From UBA4742 sp963785815 (GTDB lineage Bacteria > Actinomycetota > Acidimicrobiia > Acidimicrobiales > Acidimicrobilacustridaceae), in assembly GCA_963785815.1 (NCBI GenBank), contig CAWAWN010000002.1:1488001-1552000 (forward strand): 64,000 bases of DNA, read 5' to 3'. The notes below the pieces were generated by a model that was not told where the DNA came from, did not search any database, and saw only the letters and a list, made by a program, of their open reading frames with translations. The first letter of the stretch is position 1; each line of letters starts with the position of its first letter. The position numbers and the translations under genes were made by a program. Shown here piece by piece: positions 1 through 8,535 of this stretch.

Positions 1-591
1 GGTCTGCTCGTCCTGGCTGACTTCGAGCCAGTACTTGATCAAGATGATCCCGGCGTCGACGATCGCCTTCTCCGTCGCCGGCACCATCTCGAGGAACCGG
101 GCCGACACTTCGGGAGTGCAGAAGCCCATCACCGGCTCGACGCCGGCCCGGTTGTACCAACTGCGATCGAAGATCGCCACCTCACCCGCCGCCGGGAAGT
201 GGGCCATGTAGCGCTGGACGTACATCTGCGACTTCTCGCGATCGGTCGGCGCGGGGAGGGCCACATGGCGGAACACTCGCGGGTTGGTCCGTTCGGTGAT
301 CCGGCGGATCGTGCCGCCCTTGCCGGCGGTGTCGCGCCCTTCGAACACCACCATGATCTTCGCCCCGGTGTCCGTGACCCACTGCTGCAGCGCAACCAGC
401 TCGCCCTGAAGGCGCCGCATCTCGGTCTCGTACTCCTTGTTCTTCATCTTCGGGCGCGCCGCGACGGTTGCATCGAACTCGTCGATGTTCGCCGGCGGCA
501 GGATGGCCTGCGCCACCGCGGAGGCTCCGCCCGTCTTCTTGTCGCGCTTCTTGTCGCGCTTCCCGTTGTCCGTCTTGGACTTCTTGCTCAT
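1..591 (-). CDS. ppk2: Polyphosphate kinase 2 (PPK2) family protein, 3' end beyond window
   Basis: PPK2 enzymes move phosphate between polyphosphate and nucleotides. The first 197 residues are visible; the C-terminus lies outside the window. A Lys-rich N-terminus (residues 1-20) is followed by the P-loop EGRDTAGKGG (about 84-93) and the Walker B region FDRSWYNRAG (141-150), both diagnostic for the family. The ATG at 589-591 is preceded on this strand by GAAGGGA at good spacing. Whether it prefers ATP/ADP or GTP/GDP cannot be told from this fragment. It reads away from the tRNA-Pro gene with about 350 bp between. Confidence 0.93.
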   Translation of the reverse strand, partial: MSKKSKTDNGKRDKKRDKKTGGASAVAQAILPPANIDEFDATVAARPKMKNKEYETEMRRLQGELVALQQWVTDTGAKIMVVFEGRDTAGKGGTIRRITERTNPRVFRHVALPAPTDREKSQMYVQRYMAHFPAAGEVAIFDRSWYNRAGVEPVMGFCTPEVSARFLEMVPATEKAIVDAGIILIKYWLEVSQDEQT

Positions 592-937
592 CGTTCTGCT
601 TCCCTTCGGGACCGAGCGGGCGATTCGTGCTGCTCGGCGAATAGCGATGCCGCAGCATCGAGCAGCGCGCGACGTAGGGCGTGCGGCCCCGACGGAGCTC
701 CCGCCGGGCGCCGAGGTCCCGGCCGTCGAACTGGCTGCCGTCCGGAGACGGCCACGTCACGACCACGCGACGGATGGCCTTCGACACAGGGTGGAGCCAT
801 ATGGGCGCACACTGCGACCTCATCGGACCGAGGGCAAGGGGCGAAGGTCCCGAGCACTCAGAGTCCCCTGGATGGAATCTCGGTGCATCGAGGACGGCCG
901 GCGGCCGCATCACAAGGCGCTGACCTGCAGGATTGAG
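592..937. other. Intergenic stretch, no gene recognised
   Basis: Between the ppk2 start and tRNA-Pro. Open frames exist on both strands but have Arg/Pro/Gly-rich low-complexity translations, and no supported RBS or recognisable domain. The ppk2 promoter should lie here; I could not pick convincing -35/-10 boxes. Confidence 0.5.
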
Positions 938-1011
938 TCGGGCTGGCGGGATTTGAACCCACGACCTCTTCGTCCCGAACGAAGCGCGCTGCCAAACTGC
1001 GCTACAGCCCG
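938..1011 (-). tRNA. tRNA-Pro (anticodon CGG)
   Basis: Reading the minus strand, a complete cloverleaf folds: acceptor CGGGCTG/CAGCCCG with discriminator A, D-stem GCGC/GCGC, anticodon stem CTTCG/CGAAG around loop TTCGGGA (anticodon CGG), and T-stem GTGGG/CCCGC around TTCAAAT. The 3' CCA is not encoded. Confidence 0.96.
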
Positions 1012-1073
1012 TTGGGACTGGCGATGCTAGCTGACGCAACGGACCGGTCCCAACGCGTAGGACAGGGGACCGG

Positions 1074-1538
1074 TCAGGCGGAAGTGGCGACCTCGGCCGG
1101 GTCGGGCTCGGGCTCGACCGCGGCCACGCCGGTGGCCAGCGCGTGCTCGTCGACCCCCTCGAACCAGGAGTCGCCGGCCAGCAGGGCGTCCGCCGCCCGC
1201 CGCAACCGGAAGGCGTCGAGCGGCTTGATCAGCCACCCGTCAGCGTCGGAGCGATGGGCCAGGAACTCATCCGCGGCGCGATCCAGCAGCATGAGCACGG
1301 CGGTGATGGGCAGCCGGCCCATGCCCTCCTCGTTGCGGATGGACATGCAGGTCGCCATGCCCCCCATGTTGCCGATCTGCAGGTCGAGGATGGCCAGCTC
1401 GGCGTCGACCTCGAGTAGCGCGGGGATCACGTCGACGCCGCGCCGCACCCGGTACACCGTGACCTCGTCGCTGCCCAGCGCGGCGTCGACCTCGTCGTAG
1501 AGCCAGTCGGCGTCGGTGGCGATCAGGACGGCAGGCAT
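1074..1538 (-). CDS. Response regulator receiver-domain protein
   Basis: A single-domain receiver (about 154 aa). It shows the acidic residues near the N-terminus (TDAD), a candidate phospho-acceptor Asp in AILDLQ after the third strand, and the conserved Lys in the LIKPLD segment, so it should be phosphorylatable. No output domain is present beyond about residue 120, only an acidic tail. The ATG at 1538 begins MPAVLIATDAD; upstream in-frame starts exist but would add a non-receiver leader. It is divergent from the STAS gene at 1699, which suggests both belong to a signalling module, although no kinase is nearby. Confidence 0.78.
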   Translation of the reverse strand: MPAVLIATDADWLYDEVDAALGSDEVTVYRVRRGVDVIPALLEVDAELAILDLQIGNMGGMATCMSIRNEEGMGRLPITAVLMLLDRAADEFLAHRSDADGWLIKPLDAFRLRRAADALLAGDSWFEGVDEHALATGVAAVEPEPDPAEVATSA

Positions 1539-1698
1539 CGGCGACACGCTAGTTCGCGCTGGCATCGCCACCAACACCGCCGAGCTGAGGGCGTCACGCC
1601 CTTACGACGTCAGGAACAGATGTTCGTATTCGGCTCCCATCTCGGCCGCGTCGTGGCTACGATGCGGCGCGGCCGTGGCCAACCCACCTGGAGGATTC

Positions 1699-2055
1699 GT
1701 GCTCGAGATCCACGTCGAGGACACCGGCGACTACACCTTGTGTCGACCGATCGGTGAGCTCGACGCGTACACGGTCGGCCAGTTCCGCGAGTCGCTGGTC
1801 GAGCTCTCCAGCAAGCCTCGCCTGCTCATCGATCTGTCCGAGGTGCCGTTCATGGACTCGGCGGGCCTGGGCGCGCTGATCGGCGGCATCCGGCGGGCGC
1901 GCGAGGCCCAGGGCGACGTGTCCGTGGCCTGCGGACGTCCCACCCTCACCCGGCTGCTCCACACCACCGGGTTCGACCGCATCGTGCCCGTGACCGAGAC
2001 GGTCGAAGCCGCGGTCCAGGCCCTGCTCGATCCGCCCGACCTCCAGATCGACTGA
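1699..2055 (+). CDS. STAS-domain anti-sigma factor antagonist
   Basis: A stand-alone STAS domain of 118 aa, the SpoIIAA/RsbV type that frees a sigma factor by binding an RsbW-like kinase. The phosphorylatable serine sits in FMDSAGLGAL (Ser54). The GTG start at 1699 follows GGAGG at six-base spacing; longer in-frame starts lack such a site. A matching RsbW-like ATPase is found at 15081-15470, but far away, so pairing is only a guess. Confidence 0.88.
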   Translation: MLEIHVEDTGDYTLCRPIGELDAYTVGQFRESLVELSSKPRLLIDLSEVPFMDSAGLGALIGGIRRAREAQGDVSVACGRPTLTRLLHTTGFDRIVPVTETVEAAVQALLDPPDLQID

Positions 2056-2074
2056 GCGGCCGCCGTCGAGGCGG

Positions 2075-3199
2075 TCAGGCCGGGAGCTCGGGGAACAGGT
2101 AGCCGGCGACCTCGCGCAGGCCGTCCAGGTCGTGCACGTCGCTGCGCAGGAAGGGCACCCGCACCACCGGCGCCGGCGACACCCGCTCGGACAGGCCGCT
2201 CAGGTGGTGCTCCTCCTCATCGGCCACCTGGGCGAACTCGGCCAGGTTGGCGTACAGCTCGCCCAGGTCGGTGCCGGCCAGGTCCTCGGCCCGGTGGCGC
2301 AACGAGACGGGCGACGAGTCGGTGAAGCGCGGGTGCATGCGGTTGACCACCAGCGCCCGCACCGGGATGTCGGCCTCGGCCAGACGGGCCGCGAAGTAGG
2401 TGGCCTCCTCGACCACGTCCCCCCGGGGCGCAGCCACCAGCACGAAGGCGGTGACCTCGTCGGACAGCAGGGCCAGGGTGGCGGCGGCGCGGTCGCGAAA
2501 TCCCATCTCCATCCCGTCGAAGGCGGAGAAGAAGGCGATGGCATCGCGCACCACGTCGCCGCCGACCACCTTCGAGACCGTGCGCAGGAAGGCCTGGGCG
2601 GCCACGTTCACGGCCCGGGCCACCCCGCGGGTGGGCGCCATCAGCACCCGGTAGAGCCGGTGGTCGAGGAAGCGGGTCAGCCGCTTGGGCGCCTCCAGGA
2701 AGTCGAGGGCGTTGCGGGTCGGTGGCGTGTCCACCACCACCAGCTCGAAGTCGGTGCTCTCGTGGAGGGCGTACAGCTTCTCCATGGCCATGTACTCCTG
2801 GGTGCCCGACAGGGCCCCCGAGATGTTGCGGTAGAAGCGGTTCTGGAGGATCCCGTCGGCCTGCTCCGGGGTCTGGGCGTTGGTGACCACCAGATCGTCG
2901 AAGGTCGACTTGGTGTCGAGCATCAGCGCCCACAGCTCGCCCGGCCAGGGACCGTCGATGCGGGTGGGGGAGTTCGACAGGGCCTCCAGCCCCAAGGCGT
3001 CGGCCAGCCGCTTGGCCGGATCGATGGTGACCACGCACGCCTTGCGGCCCAGCTCGGCAGCGTGCAGGGCCATCACCGCCGCGGTGGTGGTCTTGCCCAC
3101 GCCCCCCGACCCCGTGCACACGATCACCTCCTGGTCGCGCACCAGCTGTTCGAGCTCGGCGCGCCGGTCCCGCTGGTCCTCGCCGGCACCTCGAGTCAC
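2075..3199 (-). CDS. ArsA/Get3-family anion-transporting ATPase (downstream copy)
   Basis: A 374-aa SIMIBI-class ATPase with the deviant P-loop GSGGVGKTTT (about 30-39), the TIDPAKRLAD switch segment and a VVVDTPPTRNALDFL Walker B region. Two such ATPases lie in tandem here (30 bp apart) beside a whiB gene, as with Rv3679/Rv3680 and whiB4 in Mycobacterium tuberculosis. The family binds and hydrolyses ATP as a dimer; the substrate in actinobacteria is not certain. No CxxC or metalloid-binding cysteine cluster is seen, so an arsenite pump role is unlikely. Confidence 0.9.
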   Translation of the reverse strand: MTRGAGEDQRDRRAELEQLVRDQEVIVCTGSGGVGKTTTAAVMALHAAELGRKACVVTIDPAKRLADALGLEALSNSPTRIDGPWPGELWALMLDTKSTFDDLVVTNAQTPEQADGILQNRFYRNISGALSGTQEYMAMEKLYALHESTDFELVVVDTPPTRNALDFLEAPKRLTRFLDHRLYRVLMAPTRGVARAVNVAAQAFLRTVSKVVGGDVVRDAIAFFSAFDGMEMGFRDRAAATLALLSDEVTAFVLVAAPRGDVVEEATYFAARLAEADIPVRALVVNRMHPRFTDSSPVSLRHRAEDLAGTDLGELYANLAEFAQVADEEEHHLSGLSERVSPAPVVRVPFLRSDVHDLDGLREVAGYLFPELPA

Positions 3200-3229
3200 G
3201 GGTCGGCTCGGTTCACAGTTCGGCTCGGT

Positions 3230-4213
3230 TCACAGGGCGGCTCCAGCCACCAGCGGGTCGAGGCCGTCGATGCCGTCGAGCAGGGTCTGGGCCAACCGCT
3301 CCACCTGTGCCGGGCCCAGGTCGGCCTCGAACAGGTACGGCAGCGACAGCTGGGGCAGGGGCAGCACCTCGGCCAGGCGCTCGACCTGCGAGGCCTGCAG
3401 GTCCAGGCGATGTCGGCGGAACCGGGCCGCCGCGCCGAGGGCCTCGGCCTCGGCGGGCTCGAGGGTCACGCCGGCCTCGGCGGCCGCGTCCGCCGGCGCC
3501 CGGTCCAGCCCGGGCGGCTCGGGGTAGCGGCCGTTGATGACCACCGGTCCCAGGCTCACGCCCACCTCGTCCTCCAGGCTGTAGGCCGTCTCGATCAGCT
3601 CGTTGACCGGCGTCTCCTCGGGCAGGGTGACCAGCACCACCTGGCAGCGGGCCGGGTCGGTCAACAGGTCGAGCACGTCGCGGGCCTGCGTGTTGATGGG
3701 GCCCACCTTGACCGCGTCGAGCAGGCCCCGAGCCGAGCGCAGGAAGCTGATGGCGTGGCCGGCGGCGGGCGCGTCCAGCACGATGAGGTCGGCCCGGCGC
3801 CGCTGCTCGAGCTGCTTGACCTTGCCCAGGATGAGGATGTCCTTGATGCCCGGCGCGGCGGTGGCCACCATGTCGACCGCGCCCGTGCTGGCCAGTCGCC
3901 TGGAGATGCGGCTCATGCCGTGGTCGTGCAGGTACTCGATGAGGGCGTCGTCGGGGGTGAGGGTGCGGGCCGAGACGTCGGCCGCGCCATCGCGTCCCCC
4001 GCCGGGGGACAGCACCACCTCGCTGTAGTCGAACGGGGGCTGGCCGAACAGGCTGGCCAGGCCGCTCTTGCCCTCCACCTCGATGATGAGGGTGGACAGA
4101 CCGGCCCGGGCCGCAGCCCGCGCCAGCGCCGCGCTGACCGTCGTCTTGCCCACACCGCCCTTCCCGGCCACGATGACGACGCGTGATGCTGCGAAGAACT
4201 GCGCAGGATCCAA
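3230..4213 (-). CDS. ArsA/Get3-family ATPase (upstream copy)
   Basis: First gene of the tandem ATPase pair, 327 aa from a TTG start. P-loop AGKGGVGKTT lies at about residues 16-25, with LIVLDAPAAGHA as the Walker B/switch II region. I chose TTG at 4213 because GAAGGGA precedes it at five bases; a GTG at 4246 would add 11 residues with a weaker site. The start is only 20 bp from the divergent NfeD gene, leaving no ordinary promoter space, so each transcript probably begins inside the other gene's 5' end. Probably forms a heterodimer with its neighbour (inference from the pair). Confidence 0.88.
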   Translation of the reverse strand: MDPAQFFAASRVVIVAGKGGVGKTTVSAALARAAARAGLSTLIIEVEGKSGLASLFGQPPFDYSEVVLSPGGGRDGAADVSARTLTPDDALIEYLHDHGMSRISRRLASTGAVDMVATAAPGIKDILILGKVKQLEQRRRADLIVLDAPAAGHAISFLRSARGLLDAVKVGPINTQARDVLDLLTDPARCQVVLVTLPEETPVNELIETAYSLEDEVGVSLGPVVINGRYPEPPGLDRAPADAAAEAGVTLEPAEAEALGAAARFRRHRLDLQASQVERLAEVLPLPQLSLPYLFEADLGPAQVERLAQTLLDGIDGLDPLVAGAAL

Positions 4214-4233
4214 GCTTTTCCCTTCGGAGGCCC

Positions 4234-5556
4234 GTGCGCCGCACACTACCCACCCCAGACCGCAGGTCCCGGCCCCGCCGACGCGCTGGGTGGGCGCTGC
4301 TGGCCCTGGGCGCGTCGGTGCTGGCGGCCACCCTCGGGGCCTCGGCGGCCAGCGCCCAGGCGGCCACCCCGGCCACCGGCACGGGCACTGCCGCGGGCTA
4401 CGTGGCCGTGTTCAAGGTGAGCGGGCTGCTCGATCCGGTCATGGTCAACGCCATGACCCACGCGGTGCGCGACGCCCAGCAGGCCAAGGCCAAGGCCATC
4501 GTGTTGCAGACCAACGCCAACGGGGTGGTGGTCAGCCAGGCCACCTTCGGCGACCTGCTCCGCCTCATGGGGCGATCCCCGGTCCCGGTCGACATCTGGA
4601 TCGGTCCCAGCGGGTCTCGCCTGACGGGCGATGCCGCCCAGATGCTGGGCGTGGCGTCCAAGGTGGGGATGGCCCCGGGCACCAGCGTGGGCAACTACGG
4701 CACGCCCGTGCCGGGGGTGGCCCTCGACCCCGACCGGCTGCCGCTGGTGCTGCGCAACCGGGTGGTCGGCCAGGGCGAGGCCACCAAGCTCGGCGTCACC
4801 ACCACCTACGCCCCCACCCTGGGCGACTTCATCGTGCGCCTGCCCGGCGTCGACACCAAGACCGTGACGGTGGGCCACCAGCGGCGCCTCGAGCCGGTGA
4901 CCCAGGTGCAGTTCAGCGAGCTGTCCCTGGTCGAGCAGCTGTTCCACACCGTCGCCAGCCCCGCCGTGGCCTACCTGCTGCTGGCCGTGGGGATGGCCCT
5001 GTTGATCTTCGACCTGTTCACCGCCGGGGTGGGCGTGGCCGGGGTGGTGGGGGCCGGTTCGTTCATCCTGGCCTGCTACGGGCTCGACGTGCTGCCCACC
5101 CGCACCATCGGCCTCGTCCTGCTGGTGGCCTCGATGATCGCCTTCGCCGTCGACGTGCAGACCGGCGTGCCCCGGTTCTGGACGGCGGCGGGCGGGGTGG
5201 CCTTCGTGGTCGGGTCGCTCGTGCTCTACGACGGCGTGTCGCTGTCGTGGATCACCCTGGGCGTGGCCTTCATCGGGGTGGCCCTGACGTTCCTGACCGC
5301 CATGCCCGCCATGGTGCGCACCCGGTTCTCGACGCCCACCATCGGTCGCGAGTGGATGATCGGCGAGCTTGGTCGGGCGGTCACCCCCATCTCGCCCGAC
5401 GGCACGGTGCAGGTGCGCGACGCCCTGTGGCGGGCCTACACCAACCGGGCCACGCCCATCGACGAGCTCGACCGGGTGCGGGTGATCGGCATCGAGGGAC
5501 TGGTGTTGGAGGTCGAGCCCGAGGAGGGCGCCGCCCGCGACTACCGGCGGCGCTGA
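4234..5556 (+). CDS. NfeD-family membrane protein with ClpP-like domain
   Basis: About 440 aa. An Arg-rich N-terminus and a signal/anchor (WALLALGASVLAATLG) precede a ClpP/crotonase-fold domain (about 60-230), several membrane helices (about 250-370) and a C-terminal OB-fold NfeD domain ending VRVIGIEGLVLEVEP. Full-length NfeD proteins act in membrane quality control with stomatin-like partners. The usual catalytic serine context of the protease domain is not evident; TSVGNYG stands where a nucleophile would be expected, so activity is uncertain. GTG at 4234 follows CGGAGG closely; ATGs at 4183 and 4186 are alternatives and would overlap the divergent ATPase gene. Confidence 0.82.
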   Translation: MRRTLPTPDRRSRPRRRAGWALLALGASVLAATLGASAASAQAATPATGTGTAAGYVAVFKVSGLLDPVMVNAMTHAVRDAQQAKAKAIVLQTNANGVVVSQATFGDLLRLMGRSPVPVDIWIGPSGSRLTGDAAQMLGVASKVGMAPGTSVGNYGTPVPGVALDPDRLPLVLRNRVVGQGEATKLGVTTTYAPTLGDFIVRLPGVDTKTVTVGHQRRLEPVTQVQFSELSLVEQLFHTVASPAVAYLLLAVGMALLIFDLFTAGVGVAGVVGAGSFILACYGLDVLPTRTIGLVLLVASMIAFAVDVQTGVPRFWTAAGGVAFVVGSLVLYDGVSLSWITLGVAFIGVALTFLTAMPAMVRTRFSTPTIGREWMIGELGRAVTPISPDGTVQVRDALWRAYTNRATPIDELDRVRVIGIEGLVLEVEPEEGAARDYRRR

Positions 5557-5641
5557 GCTGGTGCTCGCTGCTTCTTGTCCCAGGTGGCCTGAGCAGCCCA
5601 TGATCGCGATATCTCGCAGAGTGCGTACAAAAGTTCACCCC

Positions 5642-5672
5642 TTGTGGGAGCGAAATCGACGGTTGTAGGGTC
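5642..5672 (+). promoter_or_regulatory. Possible whiB promoter
   Basis: TTGTGG at 5643-5648 and TAGGGT about 18 bases downstream could serve as -35 and -10 boxes for the whiB gene beginning near 5695. Read by eye only. Confidence 0.3.
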
Positions 5673-5694
5673 AGCGTCGAAAGGGGGAGTGACG

Positions 5695-5958
5695 TTGAGT
5701 GCTCAGCGAATTGACGATTCCTGGCAGGTCAAGGCGGCATGTCGCGGACCCCAGGCCGCGGTGTTCTTCCCCCCGCCCCAGTTCGAGCGCAAGGACGAGA
5801 AGCTCGAACGTGAGGCTCGCGCCAAGGACATCTGCGCCAGCTGCGGGGTCAAGAAGGACTGCCTCGACTACGCCGTCAGCATCCGCGAGCCGCACGGCAT
5901 CTGGGGCGGCCTCAACGAGGTCGAGCGAAAGCACCTGATGACGCAACGAGCCGGATAG
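5695..5958 (+). CDS. whiB: WhiB-family iron-sulfur transcription factor (WhiB4-like by context)
   Basis: An 87-aa WhiB protein with the four cluster-ligating cysteines (about C16, C47, C50, C56; CxxC plus CxxxxxC) and the family turn GIWGG (68-72), followed by a short basic tail. Wbl proteins hold a 4Fe-4S cluster and partner the primary sigma factor. TTG at 5695 is preferred because GGGGGA lies six bases ahead; GTG at 5689 is an alternative directly against the RBS. The nearby ArsA-like ATPase pair is the same neighbourhood seen for mycobacterial whiB4, a redox-sensing member. Confidence 0.92.
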   Translation: MSAQRIDDSWQVKAACRGPQAAVFFPPPQFERKDEKLEREARAKDICASCGVKKDCLDYAVSIREPHGIWGGLNEVERKHLMTQRAG

Positions 5959-6008
5959 GTCTCGCCGAGCGACGCCCACACCGGGGGGGTGGGCATCGCG
6001 CGAGCGCC

Positions 6009-6038
6009 ACGACGCGCGCCCTTCGGGGCGCGCGTCGT
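6009..6038. terminator. Perfect 13-bp hairpin with TTCG loop downstream of whiB
   Basis: Arms ACGACGCGCGCCC and GGGCGCGCGTCGT flank a TTCG tetraloop, 50 bp after the whiB stop. There is no U-tract, which is common for terminators in GC-rich actinobacteria. Confidence 0.75.
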
Positions 6039-6091
6039 CGCGTCCGGGTACGGCCCGGGCCAGTCGGGGGTGGCCCCGGTAGGCTGGGACG

Positions 6092-6649
6092 GTGGCCTGG
6101 TTGATCCTGCTGTTCGTGGTGGCTCCGGTGGTGGAGCTGTTCGTCATCGTGACGGTCGCCGGCGTCATCGGTTGGTTGCCCACGCTGGCCTTCCTGGTCC
6201 TCAGCAGCATCGCGGGGGCGTGGTTGACCAAGGTCGAGGGGCTCGGCGTGCTCCGCCGCATGCAGGTCACCGTCGACCAGGGGCAGCTCCCGGCCGACGA
6301 GGCCATCGACGGGCTGCTCATCTCGGTGGGCGGCCTGCTCATGTTCGTGCCCGGGTTCATCAGCACCTTCCTCGGCCTGACCCTGATGGTGCCACCCGTC
6401 CGCTCCCTGCTGCGCCCGCTGGTGGCCGCCCGCATCCGCCGACGCGCCGAGCGCAGCCAGGCCCGCTTGGTCACCTACTCGGTCGGCTTCGGGGGCGATC
6501 CCTTCGGGGGCGAGCCGTTCGGCCCGGGCCAGTTCGGTGCCCCCGGTCACGGCGCGCCGATCGACGTCGACTCCCGCCCGTGGACCGACCCCGACCCGTC
6601 CCGGTCACCGGGCGATCCCGGCGACCGACCTCCCGAGCTGGGTTCCTGA
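6092..6649 (+). CDS. fxsA: FxsA-family inner membrane protein
   Basis: 185 aa. Three hydrophobic segments (about 3-40 and 70-95) with the family pattern: PVVELFVIVTVAGVIGW, then GAWLTKVEGL, GQLPADEAIDGLLISVGGLLM and VPGFISTFLGL. FxsA-type proteins are small membrane proteins; E. coli FxsA modulates exclusion of phage T7 by F plasmids, but the general role is unclear. The C-terminal 60 residues are Gly/Pro/Asp-rich and probably disordered. GTG start at 6092. The TGA overlaps the ATG of the nudix gene by one base, so they are co-translated. Confidence 0.88.
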   Translation: MAWLILLFVVAPVVELFVIVTVAGVIGWLPTLAFLVLSSIAGAWLTKVEGLGVLRRMQVTVDQGQLPADEAIDGLLISVGGLLMFVPGFISTFLGLTLMVPPVRSLLRPLVAARIRRRAERSQARLVTYSVGFGGDPFGGEPFGPGQFGAPGHGAPIDVDSRPWTDPDPSRSPGDPGDRPPELGS

Positions 6650-7623
6650 TGGACGTCCCGATCCGCGACGCCGCCACGGTGATGCTGGTGCGCGACGCCC
6701 CCGGGGACCGGGTCGGCGGCGACCCGGGCGGGCTCGAGGTGTTCATGCTGCGCCGCAACCTGCGGTCCGACTTCGTGGGCGGTGCCTACGTCTTCCCGGG
6801 CGGCGGGGTCGACGACCACGACCGCGTGGCCGACCTCGAGGCCGTGTGCCAGGGTCGACGCGACGCCGATGCCTCCGACCAGTTGGGCGTGGACGCCGGC
6901 GGCCTGGCCTTCTGGGTGGCCGCCATCCGCGAGTCCTTCGAGGAGGCGGGCGTGCTGCTGGCCTACGACGGCCACGACGGGTCCGCCCGGGGCCACGAAG
7001 GCCTGGTGCGACTCGACGACCCGGCCACCATCGAGCGGTTCGCCGAGCACCGCCGCGCCGTCGATCGGGGCGAGCGCCGGCTGATCGAGGTGTGCCATCA
7101 GGAGGACCTGCGCCTGGCCGTGGACACCATGTACTACTTCGCCCACTGGATCACCCCCGAGGGCCCCACCCGCCGCTACGACACCCGCTTCTTCGTGGCC
7201 CGGGCCCCCGATGCCCAGGTGCCGCTCCACGACGACCACGAGGTGATCGCCAACTTGTGGATCCGGCCCCGTGACGCCCTGGCCGCGAACCGGGCCGGCG
7301 AGCTCGACATGATCTTCCCCACGGTGCGCACCCTGATCGCGATGGCGCGCTTCGACACGGCCGACGAGCTGATGTCCCATGCCGCCGCCATCGGCCGGAT
7401 CCCCGGCATCCTGCCCCGCATCGTCGCCGACGAGGGCGGCGGGGTGCGCATCGTGCTGCCCGGCGACCCCGGCTATGACGAGCTGATGACCGCGGTGCTG
7501 CCCGAGGGGTTGCCCCTCAGCGCCCTGTCGGGCTCGGTGGTCACCCTGCCCGACGGGGCCGCCACGGCGACCACGCCCACCAGCCGGGGAGGTGCGCGCC
7601 ATGCCACGGCGGAGAGCGCCTGA
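6649..7623 (+). CDS. NUDIX hydrolase family protein
   Basis: 324 aa, with FVGGAYVFPGGGVDDHDRV near residues 42-60 and the nudix box core RESFEEAG (94-101). The insertion of about 35 residues between the GG motif and the box and the long C-terminal domain (TMYYFAHWITP, WIRPRDAL) place it with the larger NUDT19/RPP-like nudix proteins that hydrolyse CoA or related diphosphates (family inference). ATG overlaps the fxsA stop, and the end overlaps the next gene by 23 bases, giving a three-gene operon. Confidence 0.87.
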   Translation: MDVPIRDAATVMLVRDAPGDRVGGDPGGLEVFMLRRNLRSDFVGGAYVFPGGGVDDHDRVADLEAVCQGRRDADASDQLGVDAGGLAFWVAAIRESFEEAGVLLAYDGHDGSARGHEGLVRLDDPATIERFAEHRRAVDRGERRLIEVCHQEDLRLAVDTMYYFAHWITPEGPTRRYDTRFFVARAPDAQVPLHDDHEVIANLWIRPRDALAANRAGELDMIFPTVRTLIAMARFDTADELMSHAAAIGRIPGILPRIVADEGGGVRIVLPGDPGYDELMTAVLPEGLPLSALSGSVVTLPDGAATATTPTSRGGARHATAESA

Positions 7624-8473
7624 ACCCGTCGACCCCGAGGCCGAGGCCCCGGAACCGCCCCCGCTGGTGCCGGGGGTGGCTCGGGCGCTCAGCCCGCTGG
7701 TGCGTCGCATCGTCGCCCCCAACCCGGGCCTGATGACCGGGCCGGGCACCAACACCTACCTGGTGGGCATAGACGAGATCGCGGTGATCGACCCCGGTCC
7801 CGACGACGAGGGTCACCTCGATGCCATCGCCGGGTGCGGCGGCGACCGCATCCGCTGGATCGTGTGCACCCACACCCATCCCGACCACTCGCCGGGTGCC
7901 GCCGGCCTGCAGGCCCGCACCGGTGCCGAGGTCATGGCCTTCGACGCCCGTGACGGGCTCGAGATCGACACCAAGGTGCGCTCGGGCATCGTCATCGAGG
8001 CCACCGAGTTCCGGCTCCAGGCCATCCACACGCCGGGCCACGCGTCCAACCACCTGTGCTTCCTGCTCGAAGAGGAGCGCATGCTGTTCTCGGGCGACCA
8101 CATCATGCAGGGATCGACGGTGGTGATCAGCCCGCCCGACGGCAACATGACCGACTACCTCGAGTCGTTGGCCACGGTTCGGGCGCTGCGCCTGCGGTCG
8201 ATCGCACCGGGCCACGGGCACCTCATCGAGGAGCCCCGAGCGGTCATCGACGACTACATCGAGCACCGGCGAGCTCGCGAGGCGCAGATCCTCGAGCTGC
8301 TGACCACGTCGGGCACGACCAAGATCGACGACCTGGTCGAGGTGATCTACGTCGACGTGGTGCCCGAGCTGCACCCGGTGGCCAAGCGCACCGTGCACGC
8401 CCACCTGCTCAAGCTGGCCAAGGAGGGCAAGGTCAAGGGCCGCTCCATCGACGGCAAGTGGAGCGCCGTGTGA
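7601..8473 (+). CDS. MBL-fold metallo-hydrolase (LACTB2-like)
   Basis: 290 aa. Metal motif THTHPDH (90-96), then HTPGHASNH, GDHIM and APGHG carry the remaining zinc ligands. The C-terminal 75 residues (RRAREAQILELL ... VHAHLLKLAKEGKVKG) form the winged-helix-like tail typical of LACTB2/YflN-type proteins, some of which are RNA endonucleases. The ATG at 7601 has GGGAGG eight bases ahead, inside the nudix gene; translational coupling is likely. Confidence 0.88.
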   Translation: MPRRRAPEPVDPEAEAPEPPPLVPGVARALSPLVRRIVAPNPGLMTGPGTNTYLVGIDEIAVIDPGPDDEGHLDAIAGCGGDRIRWIVCTHTHPDHSPGAAGLQARTGAEVMAFDARDGLEIDTKVRSGIVIEATEFRLQAIHTPGHASNHLCFLLEEERMLFSGDHIMQGSTVVISPPDGNMTDYLESLATVRALRLRSIAPGHGHLIEEPRAVIDDYIEHRRAREAQILELLTTSGTTKIDDLVEVIYVDVVPELHPVAKRTVHAHLLKLAKEGKVKGRSIDGKWSAV

Positions 8474-8535
8474 ACCAGGCCCAACCCATCGACGGCTGAC
8501 ATCCCTGCCTGACCTCCCGACTCGTCGTTGGAGGG

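Noticed and set aside
592..937. A structured RNA in the ppk2-tRNA gap
   Set aside because: No long stem, conserved motif or promoter-terminator pair could be made out.
2132..4186. A 684-codon plus-strand open frame
   Set aside because: Antisense to the two ArsA-like ATPases, whose P-loops are unambiguous; no RBS or motif.
2075..4213. Arsenical resistance operon
   Set aside because: No arsB, arsC, arsR or metalloid-binding cysteines; gene context matches the WhiB-linked ATPase pair.
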